DNA of 64,000 bases from Cytophagales bacterium (GCA_030448185.1 JAUJNL010000015.1:1-64000); one strand, 5' to 3'; shown: positions 53,571-63,369, counted from the stretch's first letter. Numbers and translations are program-made. The notes: generated from the letters alone by a model not told the origin.

Positions 53571-54741
53571 CTACGCAAACACACCGGCATAATTACGGGC
53601 ATCTTCGTCAGATATCTCTTTCCCACCTGAGGATGACCAGCCGTTCCACTACGTTGCGCAGTTCCCGGATGTTGCCCGTCCAGGACAGTGTCTGGAGATA
53701 ACTAATAGCTTCCGGAGTGATTTTTTTAGGGCTTGAACCATATTCTTCCGCAATATCCTTCAAAAACTTATCGACCAGTAAGGGAATGTCGTCTTTTTCG
53801 GTCGGCCAGTGGGGGTACGTGAATCAGGATGACGCTGAGGCGGTGATAAAGTCTTCCCGGAAGCGGTTTGCCTCGATTTCTTTCCGTAAATCTTTGTTGG
53901 TAGCGGCCACCACCCGCACGTTTACTTTGATCTCCTTCTCCCCTCCCTACCGGAAGTAATCTTATTTTCCTGCAAAGCCCGTAACACTTTAGCCTGCGCG
54001 GAATGGCTCATATCACCAATTTCGTCCAGGAATAGCGTGCCGCCATTGGCCTGCTCAAATTTGCCAATGCGCTGTTCACGGCCGAAGTAAAGGAGCCTTT
54101 TTCGTGGCCAAACAATTCGCTTTCAATCAATTCGCTTGGAATGGCGGCGCAGTTGACCTCCACCAGCGGTCCGGTGGCCCGGTTACTCTTTTTCGTGGAG
54201 CCAACGGGCTACCGGTTCCCTTACCCGAACCATTAGGACCCGTAATCAGCACGGGCTTCGGTAGGAGCTACCTTATCAATAGCCTCTTTCACCTTCCGGA
54301 TGGGAGCCGACTCCCCGACAATGTCGTGCACTTTGGTAGGATTTTCTTCCGTAGCACCTTGGTTTCAGTGACCAGCGAGAATTTATCCAGTGCATTACGG
54401 ACGGTGAGCAGGAGCCAGTTCAGATCAGGTGGTTTCTGGATAAAGTCAAAGGCTCCCTTTTTTGGTCGCATCTACGGCCGTATCGATATTGCCGTGGGCT
54501 GAGATCATAATAAACTGCTGCGTTTCTTTACCCAGTTCGGCTGCCTTCCCCAACAGCTCCATGCCATCCATCTTGGGCATTTTGATATCATAGGCACACT
54601 ACATCATACTCGTTTTGATCAGTAAGGCTAAGGCTTCCTCACCGTCCTTAGCTTCGTCTACCTCGTACTTCTCATACTCCAAGAATCTCACGCAAGGTAT
54701 AGCGGATACTTTTCGTCGTCAACAATGAGGATTTTTGCCAT
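53571..54741 (-). pseudogene. sigma-54-dependent response regulator (NtrC family), heavily frameshifted
   Basis: The start MAKILIVDD at 54741 and KKGAFDFIQKP (54450) define a receiver domain. Fragments of the AAA+ domain are all present but scattered over frames: a GSGKG Walker A near 54210, GHEKGSF (GAFTGA-equivalent region) near 54090, FLDEIGD-type Walker B near 54020, and WTGNIRELRNVVERLVIL near 53680. The last codons before the stop at 53571 read EDARNYAGVFA; a C-terminal DNA-binding helix-turn-helix is not seen, so the protein may end after the AAA domain. More than eight indels are needed. The gap 54742-55076 holds nothing clear. Confidence 0.75.
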
Positions 54742-55076
54742 ATGCAAGAGTGATTCTTTGGAAGTGAAATTAACTAATTTTCGGGTTTATGGTTTCCGTT
54801 TTTTTATGGCTTCCGGAACTACACATACGCCAATATTGCTACTTAATCTAAACGGACAAAACTGGTTAAAACAATTCGCCTCGTTCTGCTATTTTTTCCG
54901 ATAAGTGTTCAATAGTCATGCGCAACCTTACGCCTGACAGCAAGCTAGAGCAGCTTACTTTAGCTTACCGTCGGAGTGGGGAACTTTCGCCAAATGAATA
55001 CAATTGAAGTAAGCTTTCGTACTATTCCTCTCTCTGAGCGGCTTACTTTTAATAACCGGTATGATTGTAAACAAAA

Positions 55077-55650
55077 ATGCGCTTCAGGTAAAGAACGGCC
55101 TGGATTGCGCTGACTGTTACCCTGATTCTGGGAGCAGCAGTCACGTTTATCGTGTATTCAATTAGCCACATTACGCATTTTGCAAACATTCTCCGCGAAA
55201 ACCGGCAATCGCAGGCCATGAGTCAGCTCCTGCTGAGCGAATTAGTAAAATACGTCAAAGCCAGTCAGGGTATGCTGCTCATTGACTATAATAATCATGA
55301 TGAACTGGAGGTTGTCGCCTGCTATGCCTTTGACCGCCGGAAATACCTGCAGAAACGGATTCCGAAAGAAACGGCCTGGCTGGCCGCTGCTGGTTGGAAA
55401 GCCAGACTATTTACCTCACCGACGTACCGGAGAACTACGTATTCATCACCTCGGGCTTGGTGATGCCAATCCACGGACTATTCTGCTAGTTCCGCTTAAG
55501 TACAATGGACAAACCGAAGGGGTTTTAGAATTAGCTTCTTTCCGGACGTTTGCCCCACATGAAATTACTTTCCTCGAAAAAGTTTGCGAAAGTGCCGCCG
55601 CTACCTTCAACCACCAGCGAATGATGCAGCAGTTGAACCAACCGCAAGAA
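55077..55650 (+). pseudogene. membrane GAF sensor fragment, 3' truncated
   Basis: The frame (with an early shift after MRFR) reads a membrane helix IALTVTLILGAAVTFIVYSI, then MSQLLLSELVKYVKASQGML, the start of a GAF domain. After a shift near 55390 the GAF continues (YVFITSGLGDANPRTILLVP; LEKVCESAAATFNHQRMMQQ) and then ends abruptly at NQPQEK, where the rnpB terminator begins. It resembles the GAF part of the sensor at 15452-17465 in order and motifs, so it is probably a truncated paralogue. Confidence 0.65.
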
Positions 55651-55651
55651 A

Positions 55652-55680
55652 AACCTTGCAGGAATACACGCTGCAAGGTT
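55652..55680 (-). terminator. terminator of the RNase P RNA gene
   Basis: On the minus strand AACCTTGCAG (55680-55671) pairs with CTGCAAGGTT (55661-55652), followed by a T-rich tail. Confidence 0.85.
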
Positions 55681-55822
55681 AAAAAAGCAGGGAACGCAAG
55701 CCTGCAAGCCGGGTTCTGTTTCCCGGTAAACCGGGACTCTTATCATTTATCCAGTCCGCCCTCACGAACGGGCTCTAACGACCTACCCGCTGACACCGGA
55801 CGAGCCGCCCTTCACTAACTCC

Positions 55823-55891
55823 AGTAGCAGTGGCAGCAGCAGTAAGCAGTTTTTTTCTATTCACTGTCCACTGCCGCTGCCACTTGCCGCT
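55823..55891. repeat. dyad repeat inside rnpB, distal variable helix
   Basis: AGTAGCAGTGGCAGCAGCAG at 55823 is answered by ACTGCCGCTGCCACTTGCCG up to 55891, both built from AGCRGTGGC words. Confidence 0.8.
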
Positions 55892-56002
55892 AAAATCAGG
55901 TCGCCAGCCTATTTGGTCTTTCAACGCGTAAGGTTTACCTATGCCCCGCCTGTCACCAGCCGGGCGGTGGGCTCTTACCCCACCTTTTCACCCTTACGGA
56001 GT

Positions 56003-56068
56003 TAGCAGTTAGCGATTGGCAATTAGTTCTTTAAAGTCTAATCGCTAAAGGATAACCGCTAACTGCTA
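56003..56068. repeat. dyad repeat inside rnpB, P12 position
   Basis: TAGCAGTTAGCG (56003-56014) pairs with CGCTAACTGCTA (56057-56068); a further GATTGGCAATTAG/CTAATCGCTAAAGG word pair lies inside. It replaces the loop end of P12. Confidence 0.8.
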
Positions 56069-56292
56069 AATCCGGCGGTAATTTTCTGTGGCCCTTTCTG
56101 TCACCCCTCCCTGCAAGAGATGCCTTCCCGTTAGGAAGTACGCTGCGCTGTGTTGCCCGGACTTTCCTCTCTCTCCACCAGAGTGAGACAGCGATAAGAC
56201 GGCTTGCGGAGACAAAGCTCGGTTAAAAAACGCCCCTTTGCCAAGGGTTCGTTCAAAAACAGAATTCATTTACAACCCTTCTATCCGCAAAT

Positions 56293-56589
56293 TTATTGTA
56301 GTTCATCAACCGGAAGGTGATCGCCCACAAAATTTCCATAATGAGCATTAACCACTTTTCCCTGCTCATCGATGAGAAAATCGGCGCCAATGGTGGTCAG
56401 CGAGCCGTCCTGCTTGATTTTGGATCTGAACAGCTTCCCTCCCTTACGGGCTTTTCCCATCAATCCGTGAAACATACTACCCATAAACTTGCCAACCGAT
56501 TTTTCCACGGCATACGGATGAAGAAGGTTCGTGCATGGTTTCCCGGTTATTTTCCCTTTTATTCCAGTTCTGCTAGGCGAATCACCCAA
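56293..56589 (-). pseudogene. peroxiredoxin-like (AhpC/TSA-related) C-terminal fragment
   Basis: About 60 residues match the C-terminal part of the AhpC/TSA-related redox family: GSMFHGLMGKARKGGKLFRS then GSLTTIGADFLIDEQGKVVN and AHYGNFVGDHLPVDELQ. The thioredoxin-fold N-terminus with its catalytic Cys is absent; the codons before it read an unrelated peptide. The fragment lies between rnpB and the TonB receptor. It is dead or a C-terminal part of a gene shifted upstream. Confidence 0.5.
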
Positions 56590-56689
56590 TTTCGATAAAA
56601 AAATTTAACTCGTTAAAAGCAGCATTTTGTAAACCAAGCCATCATTCAGCCAAGCTAAACTGTCTCCAGACTTCTTTCTAAAATCAGCA

Positions 56690-56733
56690 CAATGGAAAAG
56701 AAATACTTATAAGTAGGTATTTCTTTTCCATTG
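56690..56733. repeat. palindrome upstream of the TonB-dependent receptor gene
   Basis: The 17-base arms CAATGGAAAAGAAATAC (56690-56706) and its exact complement (56717-56733) enclose ten bases. It lies 100 bases before the receptor start; it could be a terminator for upstream transcription or a regulatory stem. Confidence 0.75.
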
Positions 56734-56832
56734 CCAGGGCATTACTTTTAACTGCCTGATTTTTAATAGCTAAAGCCAATATGCGCCGCTTTTATTCTGC
56801 ACAGACCTATAATATAAAATAGTCTTCAATCC

Positions 56833-59247
56833 ATGAAAACACCTATACTCCCCTTCCTCTTTTTACTTTTTTCCCTTGACACGTATGGGCAGTCCATCAT
56901 GGGCAAAGTGCAGGGAGGTGATGCCAGCCCCATGCCGTTTGTCAACGTCCTGCTCCTGAACAGTTCGGATTCTACGCTGGTGAAAGGGGCCATTTCCGAT
57001 GAAGCCGGAAACTATACCATTGAGAATGTCCGGCCGGGCACCTACTTGCTGGCAGCTACCATGGTGGGTTATAAAAAGGCTTATGCTTCGCCGGTAGCCA
57101 TTACCCAGGGCCAATCAGACGTGAAAGCGCCTTTGCTGACTTTATTACAAGACACCAAGTTGCTCAAAGAGGTAACGGTGGTAACCACCCGCCCTTTTGT
57201 GGAACAACAGATTGACCGGACGGTGGTGAACGTAGCCAACAGCATTATTGCCAGCGGAAGTACGGCCCTGGAAGTACTGGAAAAAGCTCCCGGCGTAACG
57301 GTAGACCGGCAAAATGATGGCATTGCCCTCAGGGGAAAGGATGGTGTAATCGTGATGATCGACGGCAGGCAGACTTACCTGGCCATGGCGGATGTGGTGG
57401 CCCTGCTCCGCAATACTTCCAGCGACAACATTGACAACATTGAACTGATCACCAACCCTTCGGCTAAATACGATGCGGCCGGGAATTCGGGTATTATTAA
57501 TATCCGAATGAAGAAGAATAACAATATTGGCACCAACGGAGCTTTATCCATTGCCGGTGGCTCCGGACGCTTTGACCGGGAGCGGGGTAGTTTGCAACTC
57601 AACCACCGTACCCGAAAGCTGAATCTTTTTGGTAATTACAGCGCCAACCGTGGCGGCAACTACTGGACGCTCATCACGGACCAGGACCGGACCGAAGGGG
57701 AAGAACGTACCGTCATTTACCAGGATACGCACCTGCGGTTCCGCGATTGGGGGCAAAACGCGAAAGCTGGGTTGGATTACTCCATCAGTCAGCATACTAC
57801 TATTGGCCTGGTATGGACTGGCTTCTGGAGCAGTCACCGCGAAGAGGGGCCGGCCAGCAGCTATTTCCGCAACGAAACAAACGGGCCCGTATATCTGGAA
57901 GCACAAACGGTTAAAACCTTAGCCAGCGTAGTTTCCAACCAGATAGGTAACCTCAATTTCCAGCATACTTTCGGGAAGAAAGGCGGACAATTAACCGCCG
58001 ATATAGACGTGGGGCGTTTTGAACGCATTTTCTCTAATTCCCTGGTTACCCAAACGACCCAGGGCAATGAGCCCTCAGCCGTGATGGATGGTTTATACAA
58101 TCGGATGCCTACCAATATTGATATTCGCACTTTTAAGACGGATTACAACCGGTCTCTCTCCGGAAACTGGAAAATGGAAGCTGGCCTTAAACACAGCTCC
58201 GTCCGGACGGATAATAATCTTACCCTCAGCCGGGGACCAGTAGATAACATACAGCCCGACCCTTTACTTTCGAATCACTTTCAGTACACCGAAAGAGTAA
58301 ACGCAGCCTACGCGAGTTTGAGTGGGAAACTGGGCAGTAAGACAGAATTGATGCTTGGACTCCGCGCCGAACATACCCATTCAGTGGGCAATTCACTTAC
58401 CCTCAATAATGTAGTGAAAAGAGATTACGTGAATCTGTTTCCCAGTGTGTTTATTTCCCGACCGCTCACCAAGAATCATTCCCTATCCTTATCCTACAGC
58501 CGACGCATAGACCGCCCCAGTTACGAGTCGCTCAACCCTGCCCGTTCCTATGCCGATCCCTACCTGTATTCCCAGGGAAACGCCTATCTGCAGCCCCAAT
58601 ACACCCAGGTGTTGGAGGTCAAGCATGGATACAAAGGAAAAATTTTCACCTCCCTGGGGGCCAGCTATACGGGTGATCTGATTTTCTACGTGATCCAACC
58701 GGTAGATAATACCACCACTGAACGTACGCCTTTAAATATTGGCCAATCACAAGTCTATAACCTCACCCTCAGCTTTCCGGTAAAGGTGTGGGAAGGGTTT
58801 ACCCTGCAAACTACCCTATTGGGTTTTTACAGCCAGTTTGAGTACATCTACCTGGGAATACCTATGCGCATGCAACAGGTATCCGGCAGGCTCAACGGCA
58901 CCGGCGCTTTCATCCTGGGCAAGGGCTGGACGGCTGAACTAACCGGCTGGTTAAACACCCCCCGGGTCAATGCCATGGTCCGCTCCCCCTGGCTGGGTTC
59001 ACTGGATGCCGGCTTGCAGAAAACCCTTAGTTCCCGACTTAAAGCCAAATTCAGCGTGCAGGATATATTCCACACCAATGGGTTTGTGGGAGAGATTCGT
59101 ACCCCCGGTTATAACCGTACGTTCCGTCTCTCTTTCGATACCCGGGTAGCGATGCTTAACCTCACCTATACCTTCGGTAATCAGCAGCTTAAGGGCATGC
59201 GCCAACGGAAAACCGGTTCGGAAGAAGAAATGCAACGGACTAATTAG
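56833..59247 (+). CDS. TonB-dependent receptor family outer membrane protein
   Basis: An 804-residue outer-membrane barrel. A signal peptide (ILPFLFLLFSLDTYGQS) leads into a CarboxypepD_reg-like domain (GKVQGGDASPMPFVNVLLLN through RPGTYLLAATMVGYKKA), a plug domain (TALEVLEKAPGVTVDRQNDG; IELITNPSAKYDAAGNSGII) and an OMP_b-brl_3 barrel ending LNLTYTFGNQQLK. This is the common Bacteroidota type that takes up or senses unknown ligands, often peptides or siderophores, with TonB-ExbBD energy. No SusD partner is adjacent, so it is not a SusCD system. The gene is intact. Confidence 0.9.
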   Translation: MKTPILPFLFLLFSLDTYGQSIMGKVQGGDASPMPFVNVLLLNSSDSTLVKGAISDEAGNYTIENVRPGTYLLAATMVGYKKAYASPVAITQGQSDVKAPLLTLLQDTKLLKEVTVVTTRPFVEQQIDRTVVNVANSIIASGSTALEVLEKAPGVTVDRQNDGIALRGKDGVIVMIDGRQTYLAMADVVALLRNTSSDNIDNIELITNPSAKYDAAGNSGIINIRMKKNNNIGTNGALSIAGGSGRFDRERGSLQLNHRTRKLNLFGNYSANRGGNYWTLITDQDRTEGEERTVIYQDTHLRFRDWGQNAKAGLDYSISQHTTIGLVWTGFWSSHREEGPASSYFRNETNGPVYLEAQTVKTLASVVSNQIGNLNFQHTFGKKGGQLTADIDVGRFERIFSNSLVTQTTQGNEPSAVMDGLYNRMPTNIDIRTFKTDYNRSLSGNWKMEAGLKHSSVRTDNNLTLSRGPVDNIQPDPLLSNHFQYTERVNAAYASLSGKLGSKTELMLGLRAEHTHSVGNSLTLNNVVKRDYVNLFPSVFISRPLTKNHSLSLSYSRRIDRPSYESLNPARSYADPYLYSQGNAYLQPQYTQVLEVKHGYKGKIFTSLGASYTGDLIFYVIQPVDNTTTERTPLNIGQSQVYNLTLSFPVKVWEGFTLQTTLLGFYSQFEYIYLGIPMRMQQVSGRLNGTGAFILGKGWTAELTGWLNTPRVNAMVRSPWLGSLDAGLQKTLSSRLKAKFSVQDIFHTNGFVGEIRTPGYNRTFRLSFDTRVAMLNLTYTFGNQQLKGMRQRKTGSEEEMQRTN

Positions 59248-59280
59248 GTAAACGAAAGGGCAATGGGGCACGAAAGAACG

Positions 59281-60066
59281 TTACACCTGCGAATAGGGAG
59301 TAGGCGCCATAATAATGCTGGTAATCTTCGAAACAGTATCTTTATACTCCTCTTCCTTCGAAAGTTTCTGCCAGTCCGGGTGCTTTCCAAAGGCGCTCCA
59401 GGCTTGCTGACGGGCTTCAGTATTATCGAAGGTAAGCATGTAGGTGAGGTTAGGCAGCCGCGTTCCCGTCAGGCTCTCCCCGAAAAATACCGGATTCAGG
59501 CCCGTTTTCAGGAAAATGGCAATTTCACCGCCGGCGTTAAACATTTTCACTTTCTGTTTTCCGGCCTTTTCATTGTGGCTTTCGTAAATACGCAATTCAA
59601 AAATCCGTTCTTTGTTGGCGGGTACTTTCATCTGGGGCATCCCTTCAAAGGCCAGCAGCAATGAACTTTCAATACGGTCATACACGGGGTCTTTCATAGC
59701 TACGTTGGCGTAAGTGGCCGCGGAAGCATGGTAAGCCAGTTCGCCGCTCACCTGAGTAGACGCCTTCAGAAACTGGTCCAGTGACTGGTAAGGAATCAGC
59801 AGGTACACGGCCAGGTTATTGGGGTCATTGGCCGCCTTAAAGGCGCCAACCATTTTAATGCCCAACTTATTGTAAGCCGGAATGGCTACTTTTTGCAGGT
59901 ACTCATCCAACAAGGGCTGTTTTTCGGCTGATTTGATCTGATACACCCGTACTTCGTAGTATTCCCGGCCAGCTTTTTTGTTCGTTGTCTCGGCTCCGAT
60001 TGAAAGACTGTTTCCCGTAATGACCGAAGCGGCCAAAGTATTTCCAATAAACGTTCTTCTTTTCAT
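59281..60066 (-). CDS. NIPSNAP family protein, exported
   Basis: A 261-residue protein from the ATG at 60066, which gives a Tat-like/Sec leader (MKRRTFIGNTLAASVITGNS); the longer frame from 60132 is ignored. Two NIPSNAP dimeric alpha/beta-barrel domains follow: YYEVRVYQIKSAEKQPLLDE with KMVGAFKAANDP, and IFELRIYESHNEKAGKQKVK with MFNAGGEIAIFLKTGLNPVF. Twin-arginine-started NIPSNAP pairs are common in Bacteroidota. The role is unknown. It lies just after the ABC-2 operon on the same strand. Confidence 0.88.
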   Translation of the reverse strand: MKRRTFIGNTLAASVITGNSLSIGAETTNKKAGREYYEVRVYQIKSAEKQPLLDEYLQKVAIPAYNKLGIKMVGAFKAANDPNNLAVYLLIPYQSLDQFLKASTQVSGELAYHASAATYANVAMKDPVYDRIESSLLLAFEGMPQMKVPANKERIFELRIYESHNEKAGKQKVKMFNAGGEIAIFLKTGLNPVFFGESLTGTRLPNLTYMLTFDNTEARQQAWSAFGKHPDWQKLSKEEEYKDTVSKITSIIMAPTPYSQV

Positions 60067-60276
60067 AAAATAGAGGTCAAAGGCAATAATAAACACTACA
60101 GCACCTACAGTATCAAGTGGGCCGTGATGCAATACGCAATATCACCATAATTGCGGTATTTATTTCCAAAGAATACCCTGAAAGGTAGCCAATAATGTAT
60201 CGCCCCGGTATAATTTAAGGCGTTCGCCCCAGATGCGGTAAAGGGTAGTGGGCTGCGGGAGTTGCAGCCAAAAAAG

Positions 60277-61388
60277 TCAGACGGATATTCGGTAACGGCA
60301 GGAAGATAAAGCAAACAGACCGCAGCCATCAGGGCAAGGGCCATAAACTGTTGCCGCATATCGTTAAAGGTACTGCCTTTAAGCATCACATTCCGGCCTA
60401 CTTCAATGATGTATTTCAACGGGTTAACAATATTCAGGTACTGCGCCCACTCAGGCATGTTCTCAGTAGAGGCAAATAGCCCGCTGAGTAAAATAAACAG
60501 GACCAGGCAGAAAAAAGCGGCAAACATGGCCTGTTGCATGGTATCCGATAAAGCAGAGATCAGTAAGCCCAGGCCTACGCACAACAGCAGAAACAGGAAG
60601 GCAAAGCCATACATCAGTAAAATACTCCCTTCGGCTGGTATCCGGAACAGGAAGATGCCGACCAGCAACCCCAGTGTAAATTGCACCAGCCCGATCAGGA
60701 CAAAGGAATCAGCTTACCCAGGATAAACTGGTATTTTTTAATGGGCGTCACGTTCAGTTGCTCCATCGTGCCCGCCTCCTTTTCCCGGACAATATTCAGG
60801 GCCGCAATCAGTCCGCCGATCAGAATCAGCAACTCGAATAAGATGCCGGGCACCATAAAGGTTTTGTACTCCAGATTCGGGTTGTACCAGTACTGATTCC
60901 CAATGGTGAGCTGCTGCCCCACTTCTGACGCAACGGGAAGGTTTCCAAGACAATTTCCTGGTTGAAGTCCCGAATAATAGTGGTAGCATACCCATTGGCA
61001 ATGCCTGCCTTAGATCCGTCAATGGCATTGACCAGCAGTTGTACGGGAGATTGATTATCCCGGTAGAGATTTTCTCAAAATCAGGGGGAATCACCAGTAT
61101 CAGATCGGCCTGACCGCGGAGCAGCAACTGGCTGGCCTGTCGATGAGCCGGGAGATAACCCAGGAAACGGAAATTGTCGATGTAACGGAATTTACTTACC
61201 AGCCGCCTTGAGAAAGTACTCTGATCACCATCTACTACGGCGATTTTCAGGTCTTTTACCTCAAAGTTGGCCGCATAGGATAGTAAAATGAGCTGCATCA
61301 CGGGGGCAGCCAGCATCATGCGGAGCAGCACCTTGTTGCGGAATAGCTGCTTAAACTCTTTTTCCACTAAAAAACGGATACGTCTCAT
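60277..61388 (-). pseudogene. ABC-2 type transporter permease (YbhR-like), frameshifted
   Basis: This is the second permease of the exporter. It starts MRRIRFLVEKEFKQLFRNKV (ATG overlaps the stop of the upstream permease by four bases), then LLRMMLAAPVMQLILLSYAA. A shift near 61065 and another near 60960 lie in the periplasmic part; the frames continue VPGILFELLILIGGLIAALN, VREKEAGTMEQLNVTPIKKY, a third shift near 60700, then VGLGLLISALSDTMQQAMFA and a likely end at 60277 (CRYRISV). The expected protein of about 370 residues is complete apart from these indels. The partner genes upstream are intact. Confidence 0.8.
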
Positions 61389-62491
61389 ACTAAGCGGGTT
61401 TTCAGGTTACGCAGGCTCAGCAGGGTAAAGAACAAAGACATGCCGATGAGCACCAGAGTTTCTTTATACAAGTAGCCAATACCCACGCCTTTAATCATGA
61501 TGCCTTTGACAATATCGATAAAGTACCTGGCCGGAATAATCTGGGAAATCACTTGCAAGAGTTTGGGCATACTTTCGATGGGGAAAATAAACCCCGACAG
61601 AAAAATGGTCGGCATCAGCATGATTACCAGCGAAGCAAACATGGCTACCAGTTGCGAATCGGTCAGCGAGGAGATAAAAATGCCAATAGAAAGTGCCAGA
61701 AAGATGAACAGCAGCGTTTCGGCCAGTAACAATAGCAGGCTGCCATGCAGCGGAATTCCCAGGGTGAATACGCCCAAGGCAATGATAATACAACCATTGA
61801 GAAAGGAAAGCAGCAAATACGGCAGCACTTTGCCAAACAGAATCTGACCTTGATTCAGCGGCGAAACCATTAATACTTCCATCGTGCCCATTTCTTTTTC
61901 ACGGGCAATTGTGACGGAGGTCATCATAGCCGATACCAGCAGCAGCACCATGGCCATTACTCCCGGCACGAACACAAAAGCGCCTTCCAGTTCCGGATTA
62001 AATACCATTCTGGACCGGATGTCAATGGCCATTGGTCCTGCTACCTGGGTGCGCCCTTCTGCCGCGTAGTCCCGGATGATAGAGGAGGCATAGTTGGTTA
62101 AGCTGATAGCCGTATTTTGTTCGGAAGCATCAGCCAGCAATTGTACCTGGGCGTTCCGCCCGTGTTCGTAGTCGTGGGTGAACCTCACCGGGAATACTAC
62201 TGCCAGCTTTACCTTTCCCTTCCGGAAGGCGCTTTCCAGTCCCTCGTACGAACGTTCGTAGACTTGAAGCTCAAAATAGCCCGAGGCTACGAGGCGATTG
62301 ATGATCTGCCCGGAATGATAACCTTTATCGTGGTCCAGCACGATTATCTGCGCACTCTTGATTTCGTTAGTCAGCGCAAAGCCAAACAGGAGCACTTGCA
62401 CGAAGGGCAAACCGAACAGGATCAGCAGTGTGCGACGGTCCCGGAGAATATGCAGAAATTCTTTTTTGACGAATGCAAAGAAACGGTTCAT
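61385..62491 (-). CDS. ABC-2 type transporter permease (YbhS-like)
   Basis: A 368-residue membrane protein: one N-terminal helix (TLLILFGLPFVQVLLFGFAL), a large periplasmic domain (residues 40-170), then five C-terminal helices (VPGVMAMVLLLVSAMMTSVT; REKEMGTMEVLMVSPLNQGQ cytoplasmic loop; IFLALSIGIFISSLTDSQLV; GFIFPIESMPKLLQVISQII). This is the ABC-2 drug/antibiotic exporter family. It lies in the operon ATPase-ATPase-permease-permease, like ybhFSR. Four-base overlap with the next permease indicates coupling. A gap of 125 bp to the ATPase gene upstream has no feature. Confidence 0.9.
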   Translation of the reverse strand: MNRFFAFVKKEFLHILRDRRTLLILFGLPFVQVLLFGFALTNEIKSAQIIVLDHDKGYHSGQIINRLVASGYFELQVYERSYEGLESAFRKGKVKLAVVFPVRFTHDYEHGRNAQVQLLADASEQNTAISLTNYASSIIRDYAAEGRTQVAGPMAIDIRSRMVFNPELEGAFVFVPGVMAMVLLLVSAMMTSVTIAREKEMGTMEVLMVSPLNQGQILFGKVLPYLLLSFLNGCIIIALGVFTLGIPLHGSLLLLLAETLLFIFLALSIGIFISSLTDSQLVAMFASLVIMLMPTIFLSGFIFPIESMPKLLQVISQIIPARYFIDIVKGIMIKGVGIGYLYKETLVLIGMSLFFTLLSLRNLKTRLV

Positions 62492-62616
62492 AGTCAGGTA
62501 AATGGTTACATTGTTTGATTGTTTGATGGTTGAATGGCTGTACGGTTATATGATGATCGTGTAAACAACAGTCCCCGAAGAAGAAAAACAATTCAACAAT
62601 TTGACAAGGCAGCCAT

Positions 62617-63369
62617 TTAACACCTAACAATCAACTCATTTGGTGGAAGTGCCGCGGCCAGAATCTGAAATACCCCATCCATAGAGTCTACGCCATACGT
62701 CTGTTTTAAGGCCCTGGGTGTATCCAGGGCTTGTATTCTGCCATCCACCATAATAGAGACACGATTACAATACTCGGCTTCATCCATATAGTGCGTAGTG
62801 ACAAAAATGGTAGTGCCCCGGTGGGCTGCCTGGTAAATCATGTCCCAGAATTGGCGGCGGGTGATAGGGTCAACGCCTCCGGTGGGTTCGTCCAGGAATA
62901 CGATTTTCGGGTTGTGCACCATAGCTACGGAAAAGGCTAGTTTCTGCTTCCAGCCTAATGGCAAAGAAGCAACCAGCGAATGGGCTACGGGTTGTAAGGA
63001 CAAGGTTTCCAGGATGCTTTCAGTTTGCCGTTTAATCTCAGCTCCGCTTAAGCCATAAATGCCCCCGTAAAACCGGATGTTTTCCCGGACAGTCAGATCC
63101 TCATACAACGAAAACTTCTGGCTCATGTAGCCAATCACGTGCTTAATCTGCTCCGATTGCTGGTATACATCGTAGCCCGCTACTTTCGCTTCCCCGGACG
63201 TAGGGGCCAGCAAGCCGCACAGCATCCGGATGGCCGTGGTTTTTCCGGCTCCGTTGGCTCCCAGGAAGCCAAAGATTTCACCGGGATTCACGGTAAAGGT
63301 GATTTCATTGGTGGCTATGAAGTCACCAAACTTTTTAGTGAGCTTACGGGTAATTACGGCTTCTTCCAT
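62617..63369 (-). CDS. ABC transporter ATP-binding protein (YbhF C-terminal-like)
   Basis: A 250-residue ATPase from the ATG at 63369 (MEEAVITRKLTKKFGDFIAT). Walker A is GFLGANGAGKTTAIRMLCGL, the Q-loop is IGYMSQKFSLYEDLTVRENI, the signature is degenerate (LPLGWKQKLAFSVAM in place of LSGGQ), Walker B is PKIVFLDEPTGGVDPITRRQ and the switch His is in TTIFVTTHYMDEAEYCN. The degenerate signature is normal for the second ATPase of YbhF-type pairs. It heterodimerises with the next ATPase and drives the two permeases. The start chosen excludes an odd 14-residue extension. Confidence 0.88.
   Translation of the reverse strand: MEEAVITRKLTKKFGDFIATNEITFTVNPGEIFGFLGANGAGKTTAIRMLCGLLAPTSGEAKVAGYDVYQQSEQIKHVIGYMSQKFSLYEDLTVRENIRFYGGIYGLSGAEIKRQTESILETLSLQPVAHSLVASLPLGWKQKLAFSVAMVHNPKIVFLDEPTGGVDPITRRQFWDMIYQAAHRGTTIFVTTHYMDEAEYCNRVSIMVDGRIQALDTPRALKQTYGVDSMDGVFQILAAALPPNELIVRC

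Larger units (their letters stand above)
55697..56212 (-). ncRNA. rnpB: RNase P RNA
   Basis: The minus transcript has the conserved P4 half GAGGAAAGTCCGGGC (near 56170), ACAGAAA and ACCGCC (56098 to 56073), GTAAGGGTGAAAAGGTG, GGTAAGAGCCCACCGC, GGTAAACC, AAATAGG, GGGTAGGTCG and GTGAGGGCGGACTGGATAAATGA, in the right order. The P1 ends pair (GCAAGCCG at 56207-56200 with CGGCTTGC at 55711-55704). Length of about 516 nt is above the usual 350-400. The excess is in two long helices, one after ACCGCC (P12 position) and one after AAATAGG, each made of the word-type dyad repeats of this genome. It catalyses tRNA 5' maturation. Confidence 0.93.

Noticed and set aside
55282-55818. 178-residue plus frame across the end of rnpB
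   Set aside because: The 3' half is antisense to RNase P RNA and the 5' half is the shifted GAF fragment already described.
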